From Prochloron sp965198675 (GTDB lineage Bacteria > Cyanobacteriota > Cyanobacteriia > Cyanobacteriales > Prochloraceae), in the NCBI GenBank assembly GCA_965198675.1, contig OZ240666.1, positions 868,001-932,000 on the forward strand: a stretch of DNA of 64,000 nt. The letters are read 5' to 3'. Of the stretch, positions 8,863 to 18,517 are shown piece after piece (position 1 is the stretch's first letter; each line of letters opens with the position of its first letter). The notes below the pieces were generated by a model. That model was not told the DNA's origin. It ran no database searches and saw only the letters and a program-made list of their open reading frames with translations. The position numbers were made by a program, and so were the translations under genes.

Positions 8863-10134
8863 CTACCTCATTACCGGCTTTCCCGTAGCAACCACCTTTT
8901 CGATAATATCCGCTGCTCTTGACACCCCTCCCGCTCTCTTTATGGCCTCTTGTAGTGATCGGGCATTTTTTTGGTAGGAATCTTCTGTTAACACTTGCCT
9001 CACTGCCTCTCGGAGTGTTTCACGGCTCACTTTACCCAAGGGTACCACCTCTCCTGTCCCGGTCCAAACTATCCGTGCTCCTATGGCAGGGTGGTCGTAG
9101 GTCATGGGAATTGCTACCATGGGGACTCCATTGCTCAAAGATTCCAGAGTAGTATTTAACCCGGAGTGGGTGATGGTGAGGGTCGCCTTTTGGAGCAATT
9201 CCAGTTGAGGAGCATACCTGACAACGAGAGGATTTCCAGCCCATTCTGACAGGGATTCCTCCCCAGCAGAATTACCCAAAGAAATCACCAATTGCACATC
9301 TAATTCTGCACAGGCTGAGGCAATATCTCGGAAAACCCAGAGGAAGCGATTGTGGATCGTTCCCATGGAAGCGTAAATCAAGGGTTTCCCAGTTAACTTG
9401 TCCCAGGGAAAAGGAGTTGGTTCCCTGATGGTAGAGTTAGAGTAAGGTCCAGTGAAATGGAAGCAATTGGGTAAATGGTGCCTTGGGAATTCAAATTCAG
9501 GAGGCTGTTGACTCAGTTGAGCTAGTTGGGAGTAGTACTCTTGGATATGAGAATAGGGGGGTAATTTCCAAAGAAGGCGATAATGCTTAATTGTCTCCTT
9601 GATTGTTTTGCCCGCCCGATCCACTAAACTATAAACAATGCGATTACGCAGTCGCGCCCACCAAGCTGAACTATAAAACCAGGGGGTGCAAAATGGAGGA
9701 ACATCCGGTTCCCTGTTCAACACTAAAGCATTGCATACGGTAATGAAGGGAATATCCAGAAATGCAGCAATTGTCTCTCCTTCCGAGTGGGTTTGGTCTC
9801 CTAGCACCGCTTCCACCCCTGCTTCTTTCATAGCTGGTGGGGCGTCCCGGAGAAATACAGCTGTCCCTTTTTCGTACCGATTAATGGTATATCGAAGTCC
9901 AGCTAATCCGATCATTTTCCCTAGTTGGGCAAAGAATTCGGCGTGAGCGCCCCTAGGAAACTCCTGTTCCCCGATAGCTCTAAATTCCAATCCCGCAGCT
10001 AATGTAGTTCGTTCACCGTCTGGAATGGTGAAGACGGTGACGCGATGAGAACGTTGACGGAGTTCGTGACCTATAGCGGTCATGGGGTTAAGGTGACCAG
10101 CTCCTGGGGGACAGATGATACCAAAATGAGTCAT
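8863..10134 (-). CDS. UDP-glycosyltransferase (GT1/MGT-like)
   Basis: 423 aa GT-B fold enzyme. The N-terminal half begins THFGIICPPGAGHLNPM, typical of GT1 enzymes of the zeaxanthin/macrolide glycosyltransferase group. The C-terminal half carries the UDPGT-like signature (THSGLNTTLESLSNGVPMV, then IPMTYDHPAIGARI). It should transfer a sugar from a nucleotide donor to a small hydrophobic acceptor; a carotenoid or similar lipid is plausible for a cyanobacterium but not shown. It stands alone. Confidence 0.8.
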   Translation of the reverse strand: MTHFGIICPPGAGHLNPMTAIGHELRQRSHRVTVFTIPDGERTTLAAGLEFRAIGEQEFPRGAHAEFFAQLGKMIGLAGLRYTINRYEKGTAVFLRDAPPAMKEAGVEAVLGDQTHSEGETIAAFLDIPFITVCNALVLNREPDVPPFCTPWFYSSAWWARLRNRIVYSLVDRAGKTIKETIKHYRLLWKLPPYSHIQEYYSQLAQLSQQPPEFEFPRHHLPNCFHFTGPYSNSTIREPTPFPWDKLTGKPLIYASMGTIHNRFLWVFRDIASACAELDVQLVISLGNSAGEESLSEWAGNPLVVRYAPQLELLQKATLTITHSGLNTTLESLSNGVPMVAIPMTYDHPAIGARIVWTGTGEVVPLGKVSRETLREAVRQVLTEDSYQKNARSLQEAIKRAGGVSRAADIIEKVVATGKPVMR

Positions 10135-10271
10135 AAAATATCTTTATCAGTTACCAGTGAGCAAGTACCATGATAGTTACCAGTGAGCTAGATAGAAGTT
10201 TTCGGTTGTCTGCTTGATGCTAACATAGCTGCTTCTTTGTTTTTTTGAGATATTAGCCTTAATAAACTGCT

Positions 10272-10460
10272 TTACAGTTCGAGCCACTTTGACATCCTTG
10301 CCTCAAATTCTTCTTCTGAGAGCGTGGGATCAGAATCAACGTCTTCAAGCCCACGCTCAATCTTTTGGCCCACGTAAATATGATACTGAATTTCCTCCAA
10401 AGATGCGTCCTCAGGGAGTTGTTCGAGAAGAAGCTTAACTTCTTCTTTAGCTGGAACCAT
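10272..10460 (-). CDS. small antitoxin-like protein without visible toxin
   Basis: 62 aa, acidic and helical: VKLLLEQLPEDASLEEIQYHIYV and GLEDVDSDPTLSEEEFEARM. This resembles the antitoxin of RelE/ParE-type modules common in cyanobacteria, where a plasmid-stabilisation toxin normally follows. Here the downstream gap (10135-10271) is too short for a toxin, so the gene looks orphaned. A GGAG site lies nine bases before the ATG. Confidence 0.65.
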   Translation of the reverse strand: MVPAKEEVKLLLEQLPEDASLEEIQYHIYVGQKIERGLEDVDSDPTLSEEEFEARMSKWLEL

Positions 10461-10553
10461 AGCAATGTCTCCTTCTATGTCACAATTTTAAGATCGCTCC
10501 TCCATCTTAACTCAACCAAGAGCCTTTGGATTCTGGATTGTTTGCTCCTAGAC

Positions 10554-11807
10554 TCAAAACTGGATCTGCTCGTTTGTTGAAACATCAAACGCAAGAATCG
10601 TCAGGATCATTTCCCGATTGGGATCATCCCGGTGACGGATGACGTAACGGAAGCTTGTCTCTGACGGTTTAGCTAATGTCCCCTTATAATTTGGATAAGC
10701 TTCAACAGTTGGTGTGATTGATTCTATAACTGAAGAAAAATTCTTGTTCCTGTTAAAAAGAATTACTGCGACTTTTGGATCTCGCCATGAATTGTAATTC
10801 AGTATCTGATCTAGGGTTTCGGTCAGTTTTTTCGGCCCACCCCAAAACTTACACTCACCAAGGAAAATGTTCTTGTTACCATCTCTTATAAGAATGTCTG
10901 TCTTTCCTCCGTAGTTAAAAGTCTCACCAGTTGCATTCCCTTCAAAGTGGCCATTAAGTTGTACTAGAAAGTGGCTCCGCAAACACTCCTCATCCATATT
11001 GATAAATGCAGAAGGGCTAAGCTCCATCACCGGAGTCATATTTTCGATTACCTTTAAGATGTGATTGTGGTGTTCCATGGACAGCACAGGTTCAGGCACA
11101 TAGGGAGCTGTGCTTGCGACTGGTGGCTTCGGTTGGATTTTGCGTCGAATCTCAGGAACAGTATAGGTAAGGGGAACATTAGACCGTTTCTTGAGCGGGA
11201 ACCCGAGAGATGCCACTAGGTTCTGATCCTTCAGGAGTTTTTCCCGCCGCTTTTTAATGGCTTCCCTAGCAATTTTTGGAAGACTATCGTTCAGTTGCTC
11301 AATGTCTCGTCCTAACTCCTCTAGGTAACACTTGATCTGACGGATAGTTTCATTAAATTGTGGACGAACCCCCTGAGATGTGAGATTAGTACCCCAAATT
11401 TCAATAATAAGAGTGTTATCTCTAACCTCAGCTCTTGGTGGAGATAAAGTATAGGTATTCGGACAGATATTGAAGGCTTTTCCATCTCCCTCATAAGGGA
11501 TAGTAATTTCAACTAAGGTTCCTGGGACATAGAATGGTCTAGTTCGGTCACGAATGCAGCGCATTTGGTCCTGACTAACATCCACTTGTGTTTCCTGCTG
11601 GTCAGCCACAATTTCCTCTTCTTTAAGAGTTGGTACCACAATTTGATATTGCTGCTCAAAATATTTTGTGAGAGCTTCAAGGTCGGTGTTGAGCAGCTTG
11701 TTGCCGTTGTAGTTGGCGATTTCATATAGCATTTCCTTCTTTTGGTGCTCGGCTACGGTAGACCACTGAATCTCAGAGAAGAGATAGTTAGGAAGATATT
11801 GCGACAT
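10554..11807 (-). CDS. unknown protein with C-terminal PD-(D/E)XK nuclease-like motif
   Basis: 417 aa. The middle (about 165-225) is basic and partly coiled coil. The C-terminal part has the arrangement GGKTDILIR..NIFLGECKFWGG, i.e. an Asp after a strand, then E-C-K and a following helix (LTETLDQILNYNSWRD). This is the core of PD-(D/E)XK restriction-like nucleases, and FNRNKNFSSVI may be the next strand. I do not recognise the N-terminal 250 residues. Such proteins occur as solitary genes near defence and accessory loci. Nuclease activity is inferred from the motif only. Confidence 0.6.
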   Translation of the reverse strand: MSQYLPNYLFSEIQWSTVAEHQKKEMLYEIANYNGNKLLNTDLEALTKYFEQQYQIVVPTLKEEEIVADQQETQVDVSQDQMRCIRDRTRPFYVPGTLVEITIPYEGDGKAFNICPNTYTLSPPRAEVRDNTLIIEIWGTNLTSQGVRPQFNETIRQIKCYLEELGRDIEQLNDSLPKIAREAIKKRREKLLKDQNLVASLGFPLKKRSNVPLTYTVPEIRRKIQPKPPVASTAPYVPEPVLSMEHHNHILKVIENMTPVMELSPSAFINMDEECLRSHFLVQLNGHFEGNATGETFNYGGKTDILIRDGNKNIFLGECKFWGGPKKLTETLDQILNYNSWRDPKVAVILFNRNKNFSSVIESITPTVEAYPNYKGTLAKPSETSFRYVIRHRDDPNREMILTILAFDVSTNEQIQF

Positions 11808-12097
11808 CTATGAGCCTCCTTAACTTAATTTGTAATGATAATAACATAGGCTGGATTTCTGCCAAGGTACTCGTTCAGCTATCAGCTTTTAGACCAGTTA
11901 CCAGGTTGCATTATCTACCACTAGGTTTTTTTGATACTTTCTTTATGTATACATCACTATTATTGTTGCTTGACTTGGGTTGGTGCGTTGTGGCGTGTTC
12001 TCCCTACTTGCTGTTGGTGGGCAATGCCCACCCTACCGCTCCCGCACTATTTTAGTCGTGTCATCAGTAGAACAGCTATACAAAACCCACTCTATAA

Positions 12098-13318
12098 TTA
12101 AGCCGGAATGCGCTTCATTGCCTCCAGAACATTCTCCCGACTATTAAAAGCAGAAATGCGGAAATAACCTTCCCCAGCAGCGCCAAAACCAGAACCGGGA
12201 GTTCCTACCACATGACTATTCTGCAATAACTTATCAAAGAAGTCCCAACTGGACAAGCCCTGGGGAGTCTTCACCCAAACATAGGGGGCATTTGTACCAC
12301 CATAAACGGTTAAACCCGCGTTTGTCAAACGCTCACAAATAATCCTGGCATTTTCCAAATAAAAGTCAATCAGCCCCTTAATTTGCTCCTGACCTTCCTC
12401 AGAATAAACAGCTTCCGCACCCCGTTGCACGATATAAGAAACCCCGTTAAACTTAGTACATTGCCGCCGATTCCAAAGTTGCCACAATTCTACCTCAGAA
12501 CCATCTTCTGCTTTAGCCTTTAGAGTCTTGGGTATCACAGTAAAAGCGCAGCGAGTACCAGTAAAACCAGCATTCTTGGAGAAAGAACGAAACTCGATGG
12601 CGCACTCCCTCGCTCCATCAATTTCGTAGATAGAATGGGGAATATTCTCCTCAGTAATAAAGGCTTCATAAGCCCCATCAAAGAGGATAATGGAACCATG
12701 AGCTTGAGCATAATCCACCCAAGCTTTGAGATAGTCAAAACTTGCCACCGCTCCTGTGGGATTATTGGGGAAGCAAAGATAAATTAAATCTACTTTCTCC
12801 TGGGGAATATCTGGGGTAAAATTGTTATCCGCAGTCATAGACAGATAAACTAAACCCCCATATTTACCGTCTTGGTTAGCACCAGTATTACCTGCCATGA
12901 CGTTGGTATCCACGTAGACAGGATATACTGGGTCAGTGACGGCAATAACGTTATTGCCACCAAAAATATCCAGAATATTGCCAGTGTCACACTTAGCACC
13001 GTCGGAGACAAAGATTTCCGATGCATCGACATGGCACCCTCGGCTTTGAAAATCTGCCTGGGCAATTTTCTCTCGCAACCAGGGATAGCCTTGTTCCGGA
13101 CCGTAGCCTTTGAAGGTTGCGCGATCGCCCATGTCTTCCACCGCTTCCATCATCGCCCGGCGACAAGCTGCTGGCAAAGGTTCCGTTACATCCCCAATAC
13201 CGAGCTTAATAAGCTTAGCATCTGGATTAGCCTGGGCGAAGGTCTTCACCCGTCGCGCAATTTCCGGAAATAGATACCCAGCTTTCAGCTTGAGGTAATT
13301 ATCGTTAATGGTTGCCAT
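12098..13318 (-). CDS. dapL: LL-diaminopimelate aminotransferase
   Basis: PLP-dependent class I/II aminotransferase that converts tetrahydrodipicolinate to LL-diaminopimelate in lysine and peptidoglycan synthesis, the route used by cyanobacteria and plants. 406 aa. Conserved segments: IKLGIGDVTEPLP, FPNNPTGAV, and the PLP lysine in RSFSKNAGFTGTRCAF. The C-terminal FRISAFNSRENVLEAMKR carries the carboxylate-binding arginine. Stand-alone gene, divergent from deoC. Confidence 0.95.
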   Translation of the reverse strand: MATINDNYLKLKAGYLFPEIARRVKTFAQANPDAKLIKLGIGDVTEPLPAACRRAMMEAVEDMGDRATFKGYGPEQGYPWLREKIAQADFQSRGCHVDASEIFVSDGAKCDTGNILDIFGGNNVIAVTDPVYPVYVDTNVMAGNTGANQDGKYGGLVYLSMTADNNFTPDIPQEKVDLIYLCFPNNPTGAVASFDYLKAWVDYAQAHGSIILFDGAYEAFITEENIPHSIYEIDGARECAIEFRSFSKNAGFTGTRCAFTVIPKTLKAKAEDGSEVELWQLWNRRQCTKFNGVSYIVQRGAEAVYSEEGQEQIKGLIDFYLENARIICERLTNAGLTVYGGTNAPYVWVKTPQGLSSWDFFDKLLQNSHVVGTPGSGFGAAGEGYFRISAFNSRENVLEAMKRIPA

Positions 13319-13400
13319 AGTAACTGTTATAAATTTTTACCCTACTAACTGTACTATGAGTGGGGAGGTTGACGGGGTGACAATAACTTTGTAATATGGT

Positions 13401-13432
13401 ATCGCGCAAAGGCGCAAAGGCGCAAAGTTCCC
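13401..13432. repeat. GCGCAAAG heptamer cluster
   Basis: TCGCGCAAAGGCGCAAAGGCGCAAAG lies just upstream of deoC. Related GGCGCAAA/GACGCAAA tracts occur at about 19978-20000 and 26803-26828, directly before other genes. Confidence 0.55.
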
Positions 13433-13441
13433 TCAATAGAG

Positions 13442-14125
13442 ATGGCTGTAACTAATTCAGAAATAGATATTGCACCCTATATCGACCATGCCTTGCTTGT
13501 ACCTGGTGCTACCACAGAACAGGTAGCCCAATGTTGCACCGCAGCAGAGCGATATCATTTTCCCGCTGTCTGTGTTTATCCTATTGCTGTCAGACAAGCT
13601 GGGGAACTGTTGCATGACAAAAAAACTAAAGTCTGTACTGTCATTGGTTTTCCCACTGGTGCAACTACTTCTGGTGCTAAACTCTATGAAGCCATGGAAG
13701 CAGTAGACAATGGAGCCACAGAGTTAGACGTAGTGATTAACTTGAGTTGGTTGAAAGAGGGCAAATCAGAATTACTCTACCAAGAAATTGCTCAAATTTG
13801 TGACGAAACCGGAGTCACTGTCAAAGCAGTCTTAGAAACCACTCTGTTGAATAATACGGAAAAACGACTAGCAGCGGAAATCTGTATGGACGCTGGGGTG
13901 GCTTTCTTAAAAACCAGTACTGGTTGGTTTGGGGGAGCCACAGTGGAAGATGTGCGCTTGTTGCGACAAATAACCAAAGGACAGGTGGGAATTAAAGCTT
14001 CTGGGGGTATTCGCACCCTAAATGGTGCGATCGCCCTCATTGAAGCAGGAGCAACCCGACTGGGTACTTCTCGCGGTGTGGATTTAATTCGCCAGTTAGA
14101 AGAACAAAATGACTCGAACTTATAA
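13442..14125 (+). CDS. deoC: deoxyribose-phosphate aldolase
   Basis: Class I aldolase splitting 2-deoxyribose-5-phosphate into acetaldehyde and glyceraldehyde-3-phosphate. 227 aa, TIM barrel. Signatures: YIDHALL at the start, CTVIGFPTGA, ELDVVINLSWLKEG, VKAVLETTLL, the Schiff-base lysine in FLKTSTGW, and VGIKASGGIRT. The 3' end overlaps the recO start by 17 bp, so the two genes are translationally coupled. Confidence 0.95.
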   Translation: MAVTNSEIDIAPYIDHALLVPGATTEQVAQCCTAAERYHFPAVCVYPIAVRQAGELLHDKKTKVCTVIGFPTGATTSGAKLYEAMEAVDNGATELDVVINLSWLKEGKSELLYQEIAQICDETGVTVKAVLETTLLNNTEKRLAAEICMDAGVAFLKTSTGWFGGATVEDVRLLRQITKGQVGIKASGGIRTLNGAIALIEAGATRLGTSRGVDLIRQLEEQNDSNL

Positions 14126-14867
14126 AGCTACTGGGATTAATTTGAAAGGAATGCCCTTGGGGGAGGCAGATCGGTTGCTAACCATTTTAACCCCGGAATA
14201 TGGCTTAGTTCGAGCAGTTGCTCCCGGTGCGAGGAAATATAAATCCCAACTTCGGGGTAAGAGCGAGTTGTTTCAAGTCAATCAACTGCTCATTGCCAAA
14301 GGACAAACCCTTGATAAAATAACCCAAGCCGATACTATCCGATCCTATCCAGGTTTGAGTGGAGATTTAGGTAAACTAGCCTCCGGACAGTATCTCGCCG
14401 AATTAGTTCTGGGTTTAGCCCTCAGGGAAATACCTCAGAGGGAATTATACGAACTGCTCAACGAACACCTGCGCCGTTTACAAGAGCAAGAGGGGTCAAC
14501 TATACCTTATTTAGCTCAGGCAGTCTTTCATTTGCTGGTCATTGCTGGAATCGCACCGGAAGTTAAAGCTTGCTGTTTGAGCAAAAAATCCCTCCAACCC
14601 AATTTTAGCCAGCCCAAGTGGGAAATAGGGTTTAGTTTCCATGCTGGGGGGTTAGTAGCTAGAAGTTCAAAAGAGGGGAAGATAGATGCTCGACTAGGTG
14701 CAGTAGAATTAGCCCTATTGCAACAATTGGGAGGGAAGTCTTTACCCCAACCCCAAAGAGAGGATATTAATGGTGCTTGGGTAAAAATAGAGCGGGTATT
14801 GCGGGATTATGCCCAGTACCAGCTCGGTCATCCGATTCGCTCTGCTGCTTTAATTAAATTAGAATAA
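14109..14867 (+). CDS. recO: DNA repair protein RecO
   Basis: Helps RecR load RecA on SSB-coated DNA. The N-terminal OB fold starts with TYKATGINLKGMPLGEADRL and continues LTPEYGLVRAVAPGARK, as in all RecO. The C-terminal region has a single cysteine pair-like segment (ACCLSK) but not a complete four-cysteine zinc site. 252 aa is normal. It starts inside deoC, and the overlap defines the ATG. Confidence 0.93.
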   Translation: MTRTYKATGINLKGMPLGEADRLLTILTPEYGLVRAVAPGARKYKSQLRGKSELFQVNQLLIAKGQTLDKITQADTIRSYPGLSGDLGKLASGQYLAELVLGLALREIPQRELYELLNEHLRRLQEQEGSTIPYLAQAVFHLLVIAGIAPEVKACCLSKKSLQPNFSQPKWEIGFSFHAGGLVARSSKEGKIDARLGAVELALLQQLGGKSLPQPQREDINGAWVKIERVLRDYAQYQLGHPIRSAALIKLE

Positions 14868-15140
14868 TATAACTAACCTAAATGATTTTAGCAAATGATT
14901 TTAGCACCTCGCCAGATCCCCCCGCCTAAGGGCACCCCCCTTCGGGAAGCTAACCCTGATAAGGAACGCTAGAAGTATTGCTAGGTGGGAAGCTGAAAAG
15001 CTGGATTGATTATTATGACATTCCACCAATGACTGTGGAGTTTTTTTAGTCGGCTACTTTAATCAACTCAGTTTTACGTCGTTATATGGAAAGGGGCGGC
15101 TCTCAGTCGGTAATATAATTAAACCTCCCTTGTGCTATTG

Positions 15141-15728
15141 ATGAAACGTCTTATCAGAAATATCGCCCTTGCTATTCTAGCAAGCGTTGCGTTCATAATC
15201 TTTTCCATCGACCTATCATGCGCCCTATTCCCCACTACCATTACTGAGGGAGCCTATGATTGCGGGATAATTCTGGGAGCAGCAGTGACTAGTAATCAGC
15301 CGTCCCCGGTTTTTAAAGCACGACTAGATCATGGAATTGATCTTTACCAAAAAGGCGTGGTGAAGATATTGATTTTCACAGGTGGGATTGGAAAAGGAGA
15401 TCATATGGGGGAGGGAGAAGTGGGAGCCACCTATGCACAGAGCAAAGGAGTGCCCGCTTCTGATACTCTCATGGAGAAAACATCTAGAACGACGGTCCAG
15501 AATCTACGAGAGGCAAAGAAGCTGATGGAAGCGGAAGGGATCCGAACAGCTTTGATTATTTCTGATCCCTTACATCTGCGCCGCAGCGTCATCATCGCAG
15601 AGTGGCTGGGGATGGAAGTCGATGCGTCAGAGACTCCGTTTTCAAGATATAAGTCGTGGAAGACTAAGTTGCCGTTCCTCCTACGAGAGACATATTTTAC
15701 TCTTTACTTCAAGATCTTCCGGCAGTAA
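15141..15728 (+). CDS. YdcF/SanA/ElyC-family membrane-anchored protein (DUF218)
   Basis: 195 aa with one N-terminal membrane helix (about residues 6-28) and a DUF218 domain: DCGIILGAAVTSN, then RLDHGIDLYQKGVVKILIFTGG, KTSRTTVQNLREAKKLM, and IISDPLHLRRSVIIAEW. The pattern is that of SanA-like vancomycin-resistance/cell-envelope proteins. The enzymatic role is not known with certainty. ATG 15141 is preferred over GTG 15132. Confidence 0.82.
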   Translation: MKRLIRNIALAILASVAFIIFSIDLSCALFPTTITEGAYDCGIILGAAVTSNQPSPVFKARLDHGIDLYQKGVVKILIFTGGIGKGDHMGEGEVGATYAQSKGVPASDTLMEKTSRTTVQNLREAKKLMEAEGIRTALIISDPLHLRRSVIIAEWLGMEVDASETPFSRYKSWKTKLPFLLRETYFTLYFKIFRQ

Positions 15729-15816
15729 AGAAAGACAAATAGCTAACAACACTTTCTTTCAGACTGTTCGTAAGATGCTAAGATTCTGGATAGAAGTAAT
15801 AGTGTGGATATAAAGT

Positions 15817-16920
15817 ATGCATAACTATTCTCATGGGACACCTTATCTCTGGGTCAAACTCAAAAATTTTACTTATATAACGGGGAATATCGGCTCCAAT
15901 CTCAGATTAACGCTCACTATAGATGGGCAAAAAACCTCTATAGAGGGGACTGGGGAAAACCTAGATAAGACTCTATACTGGACGCCGTTGAGCGGGCTGT
16001 CGGATCTTCCAATCACCTCGACGATAGTGGAGGAAGATAAGCATGAAGATTCCTCCACTATAACCCTAGACAAAGAAGGTAAAACCTTAGTTGTCCCTGT
16101 TCAAACCAAACTTGAGGAGATACAGAAAAACTTGGAAGAGGAGGGCAGTTTTGTACCTGCCGAGACTGAGCAGCAGTCTTATGCTTTTGAGCAATTCGTC
16201 GAGGAAACCAGAGGTAATCAATATACTGAGGATGCCACGTTTGCGATTATCCTGTCTTGGACAGCTCTGCTTTCGGCAGATTGGACGGATCAAGAGCGCA
16301 AAAAACTCAAGTTCGGCCCTAAGGACACAACTTCACAGTGGAATCAGCGTATCTTACTGGAGCGCCGTAATGGGTTGGAACGGTATGCGTGGAAGCTTTT
16401 TGAACAGTATTCATATAAGGCGAAAGCACCTACCTACAACGTTGATCCATTCGGCGAACTTGCAACTGAAAATCTTATCACTGTCATCAACTTTAATCGG
16501 TTTGGCGATCTCCTCAAGGAGATAGCAAGTAACCAGAGCTTTAATGATATAGATAAGACTTTTTTGTGGTCTGTGATTGCTAAAGGTCTAAGGACTTGCC
16601 CTCAACAAGTACAGTCGGTATCTAAAATACAAAATATTCCCCGTATTAGAAAGATGGCGATCGCATTAGGATATGCTAACTTTATGCCTGTTCTATCTGC
16701 TATACTGATGATAGGTCAAACTCAACCCTTTAAATGCAGCGGTCAGTCAATCGTTTTGCTTTTGGCTTTTTGTTGGCTTATTATCCAAGTGCTGGTAGGA
16801 CTGATATTATCAGCAGGTAGCTTCGGTTCTTGTCAACCCATGGGAAGTGTTAAAGCGGTGCTGCTTAACTTAGCTTCTATTCCAGTCGCGCAGAGGCACG
16901 GAGGCACGGAGAACGTATAA
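15817..16920 (+). CDS. hypothetical protein, repeat-encoded C-terminus
   Basis: 367 aa, not recognised. Residues 1-90 look like beta strands with LTLTIDGQKTSIEGTG. Residues 140-280 are mostly helical with conserved-looking WTALLSADWTDQERKKLKFG. Two hydrophobic segments lie near residues 288-330. The last residues (AQRHGGTENV) and the stop are translated from the dispersed CAGAGGCACGGAGG repeat, so the original end may have been lost or replaced. It follows the DUF218 gene by 88 bp on the same strand. No function can be assigned. Confidence 0.6.
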   Translation: MHNYSHGTPYLWVKLKNFTYITGNIGSNLRLTLTIDGQKTSIEGTGENLDKTLYWTPLSGLSDLPITSTIVEEDKHEDSSTITLDKEGKTLVVPVQTKLEEIQKNLEEEGSFVPAETEQQSYAFEQFVEETRGNQYTEDATFAIILSWTALLSADWTDQERKKLKFGPKDTTSQWNQRILLERRNGLERYAWKLFEQYSYKAKAPTYNVDPFGELATENLITVINFNRFGDLLKEIASNQSFNDIDKTFLWSVIAKGLRTCPQQVQSVSKIQNIPRIRKMAIALGYANFMPVLSAILMIGQTQPFKCSGQSIVLLLAFCWLIIQVLVGLILSAGSFGSCQPMGSVKAVLLNLASIPVAQRHGGTENV

Positions 16921-16986
16921 ACAAGCGTTATAGCTGCAAAGAGATATGACTGATCCCTCTGCGCCTCTGTGTCTCTGTGAGCTTCC
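16887..16986. repeat. inverted pair of CAGAGGCACGG/CCTCTGTGTCTCTG repeats
   Basis: Left arm CGCAGAGGCACGGAGGCACG and right arm CCTCTGCGCCTCTGTGTCTC are imperfect inverted repeats around about 45 bp that include AGATATGACTGATC. The copy at 764-849 has the same words. This has the shape of a small non-autonomous MITE-like element. It overlaps the end of the preceding gene. Confidence 0.6.
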
Positions 16987-17138
16987 ATCCTTTTTTCTGA
17001 CTGCCACAATCATTCCCCTGCCTGATTGTTACCCCATATAGTCTTTCACTTCCAATTACCCAACCAATCTTGGGTAACAAAATAAATGATTTAGGCTTAT
17101 TATATATTATCACAAAATCTCTTAAAAAATACTAAAAA

Positions 17139-18479
17139 ATGCCCTTATCCCAATTAGATGACCTTCCCAAATCATCTTCAACTGTTACTTTTGAAGAGTC
17201 GATGAAACCCACCAAACCCAGTAGTGGTTTTATTCCTATCCTCAAAAATCGCCACTTTCTCCTACTTTGGATCGGTCAAGTATTTTCCCAATTAGCAGAC
17301 AAGATATATTTAGTATTAATGATAGTCTTAATTGAAAGTCATTTTGCAGCTGACCCTGATACTATTAGTAGTTGGGGCGGTGCAATTATGATTGCCAATA
17401 CCATACCAGCAGTACTATTTGGTTCTTTGGCAGGGGTTTATGTTGGTCGTTGGTCAAAAAAAGGAGTCTTAGTAGTTTCCAACCTCATCCGAGGTATGTT
17501 GGTATTAATAATACCTCTATTATTATGGGTTATTCAAGATAAAGTTACCTTATTTAATTTTAACTTAGGAGTTCTTACTCTTTTTGTCATAACTTTTATA
17601 ATTTCCACCTTTACCCAGTTTTTTGCTCCCGCAGAACAAGCTACCATCCCCTTAATTGTCAAACCCAATAACCTGCTCTCAGCTAACTCCCTGTTTACTA
17701 CAACCATGATGGGATCATTAATTATTGGTTTTGCCTTAGGCAGTCCATTATTAAAACTAGCGGAGAATTGGCATCTTGGTCAAGAATTGGTGGTGGGTGG
17801 TTCCTATATCATAGCAGGATTTTTACTCCTATTGTTGCAAACGGGAGAAAAAACAATTCGACCTAAGAAAGTAGAAGAAAGTAACCACATTTGGCAAGAT
17901 ATTCGCTCCGGCATTATTTACCTGCAAAAAAATCATACTGTGGGCAATGCCTTGATTCAATTGATAATCTTATTTTGTATCTTTGCTGCTTTAGCAGTCT
18001 TAGTCTTGAGTATAGCGGAACAAATTCCCACATTAAAAACCGAAGAATTTGGTTTTCTGCTGGCAGCAGGAGGTGTAGGCATGGCTGGTAGTGCAGCTTT
18101 ACTCGGTCATTGGGGCGAAAAATTTTCTCCCACTCACCTAAGTTTCTGGGGTTTAATGGGGGTAGCAGGTTCCCTGGTGGGTTTATCTTTTTCTAGCCAT
18201 CAACTGGGGATGACCTTACTCATGACAGCACTGTTAGGATGGTTTGGCGCTTTTGTGGGAGTACCCATGCAAACCACCATTCAAGCTGAAACTCCCGAAG
18301 ATATGCGGGGAAAAGTATTTGGCTTGCAGAATAATGCAGTTAATATTGCCCTCTCCTTACCTCTAGCTTTAGCAGGAGTAGCCGAAAATTGGTTTGGCTT
18401 AGAACAAGTATTGCTGGGTTTAGCTATCCTAGCCCTAGTCGGGGGGATTCTCACCTGGTATATTTCAGAGCGAGGCTGA
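17139..18479 (+). CDS. MFS transporter (EntS/MFS_3-like exporter)
   Basis: 446 aa with about 12 hydrophobic helices from residue 35 on, after a soluble N-terminus. Begins the core with HFLLLWIGQVFSQLADKIY, the usual start of the EntS-like major facilitator group. The segment GGAIMIANTIPAVLFGSLAGVYVGRW is the motif A-like loop. The conserved ETPEDMRGKVFGL before helix 11 is typical of this group. The substrate is unknown; it could be a lipophilic metabolite or drug. The next gene, a glycosyltransferase, starts 38 bp later and may be co-transcribed. Confidence 0.85.
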   Translation: MPLSQLDDLPKSSSTVTFEESMKPTKPSSGFIPILKNRHFLLLWIGQVFSQLADKIYLVLMIVLIESHFAADPDTISSWGGAIMIANTIPAVLFGSLAGVYVGRWSKKGVLVVSNLIRGMLVLIIPLLLWVIQDKVTLFNFNLGVLTLFVITFIISTFTQFFAPAEQATIPLIVKPNNLLSANSLFTTTMMGSLIIGFALGSPLLKLAENWHLGQELVVGGSYIIAGFLLLLLQTGEKTIRPKKVEESNHIWQDIRSGIIYLQKNHTVGNALIQLIILFCIFAALAVLVLSIAEQIPTLKTEEFGFLLAAGGVGMAGSAALLGHWGEKFSPTHLSFWGLMGVAGSLVGLSFSSHQLGMTLLMTALLGWFGAFVGVPMQTTIQAETPEDMRGKVFGLQNNAVNIALSLPLALAGVAENWFGLEQVLLGLAILALVGGILTWYISERG

Positions 18480-18517
18480 AATTCAATAACTTCTCATTTT
18501 TAACTCGGATCGACTGA

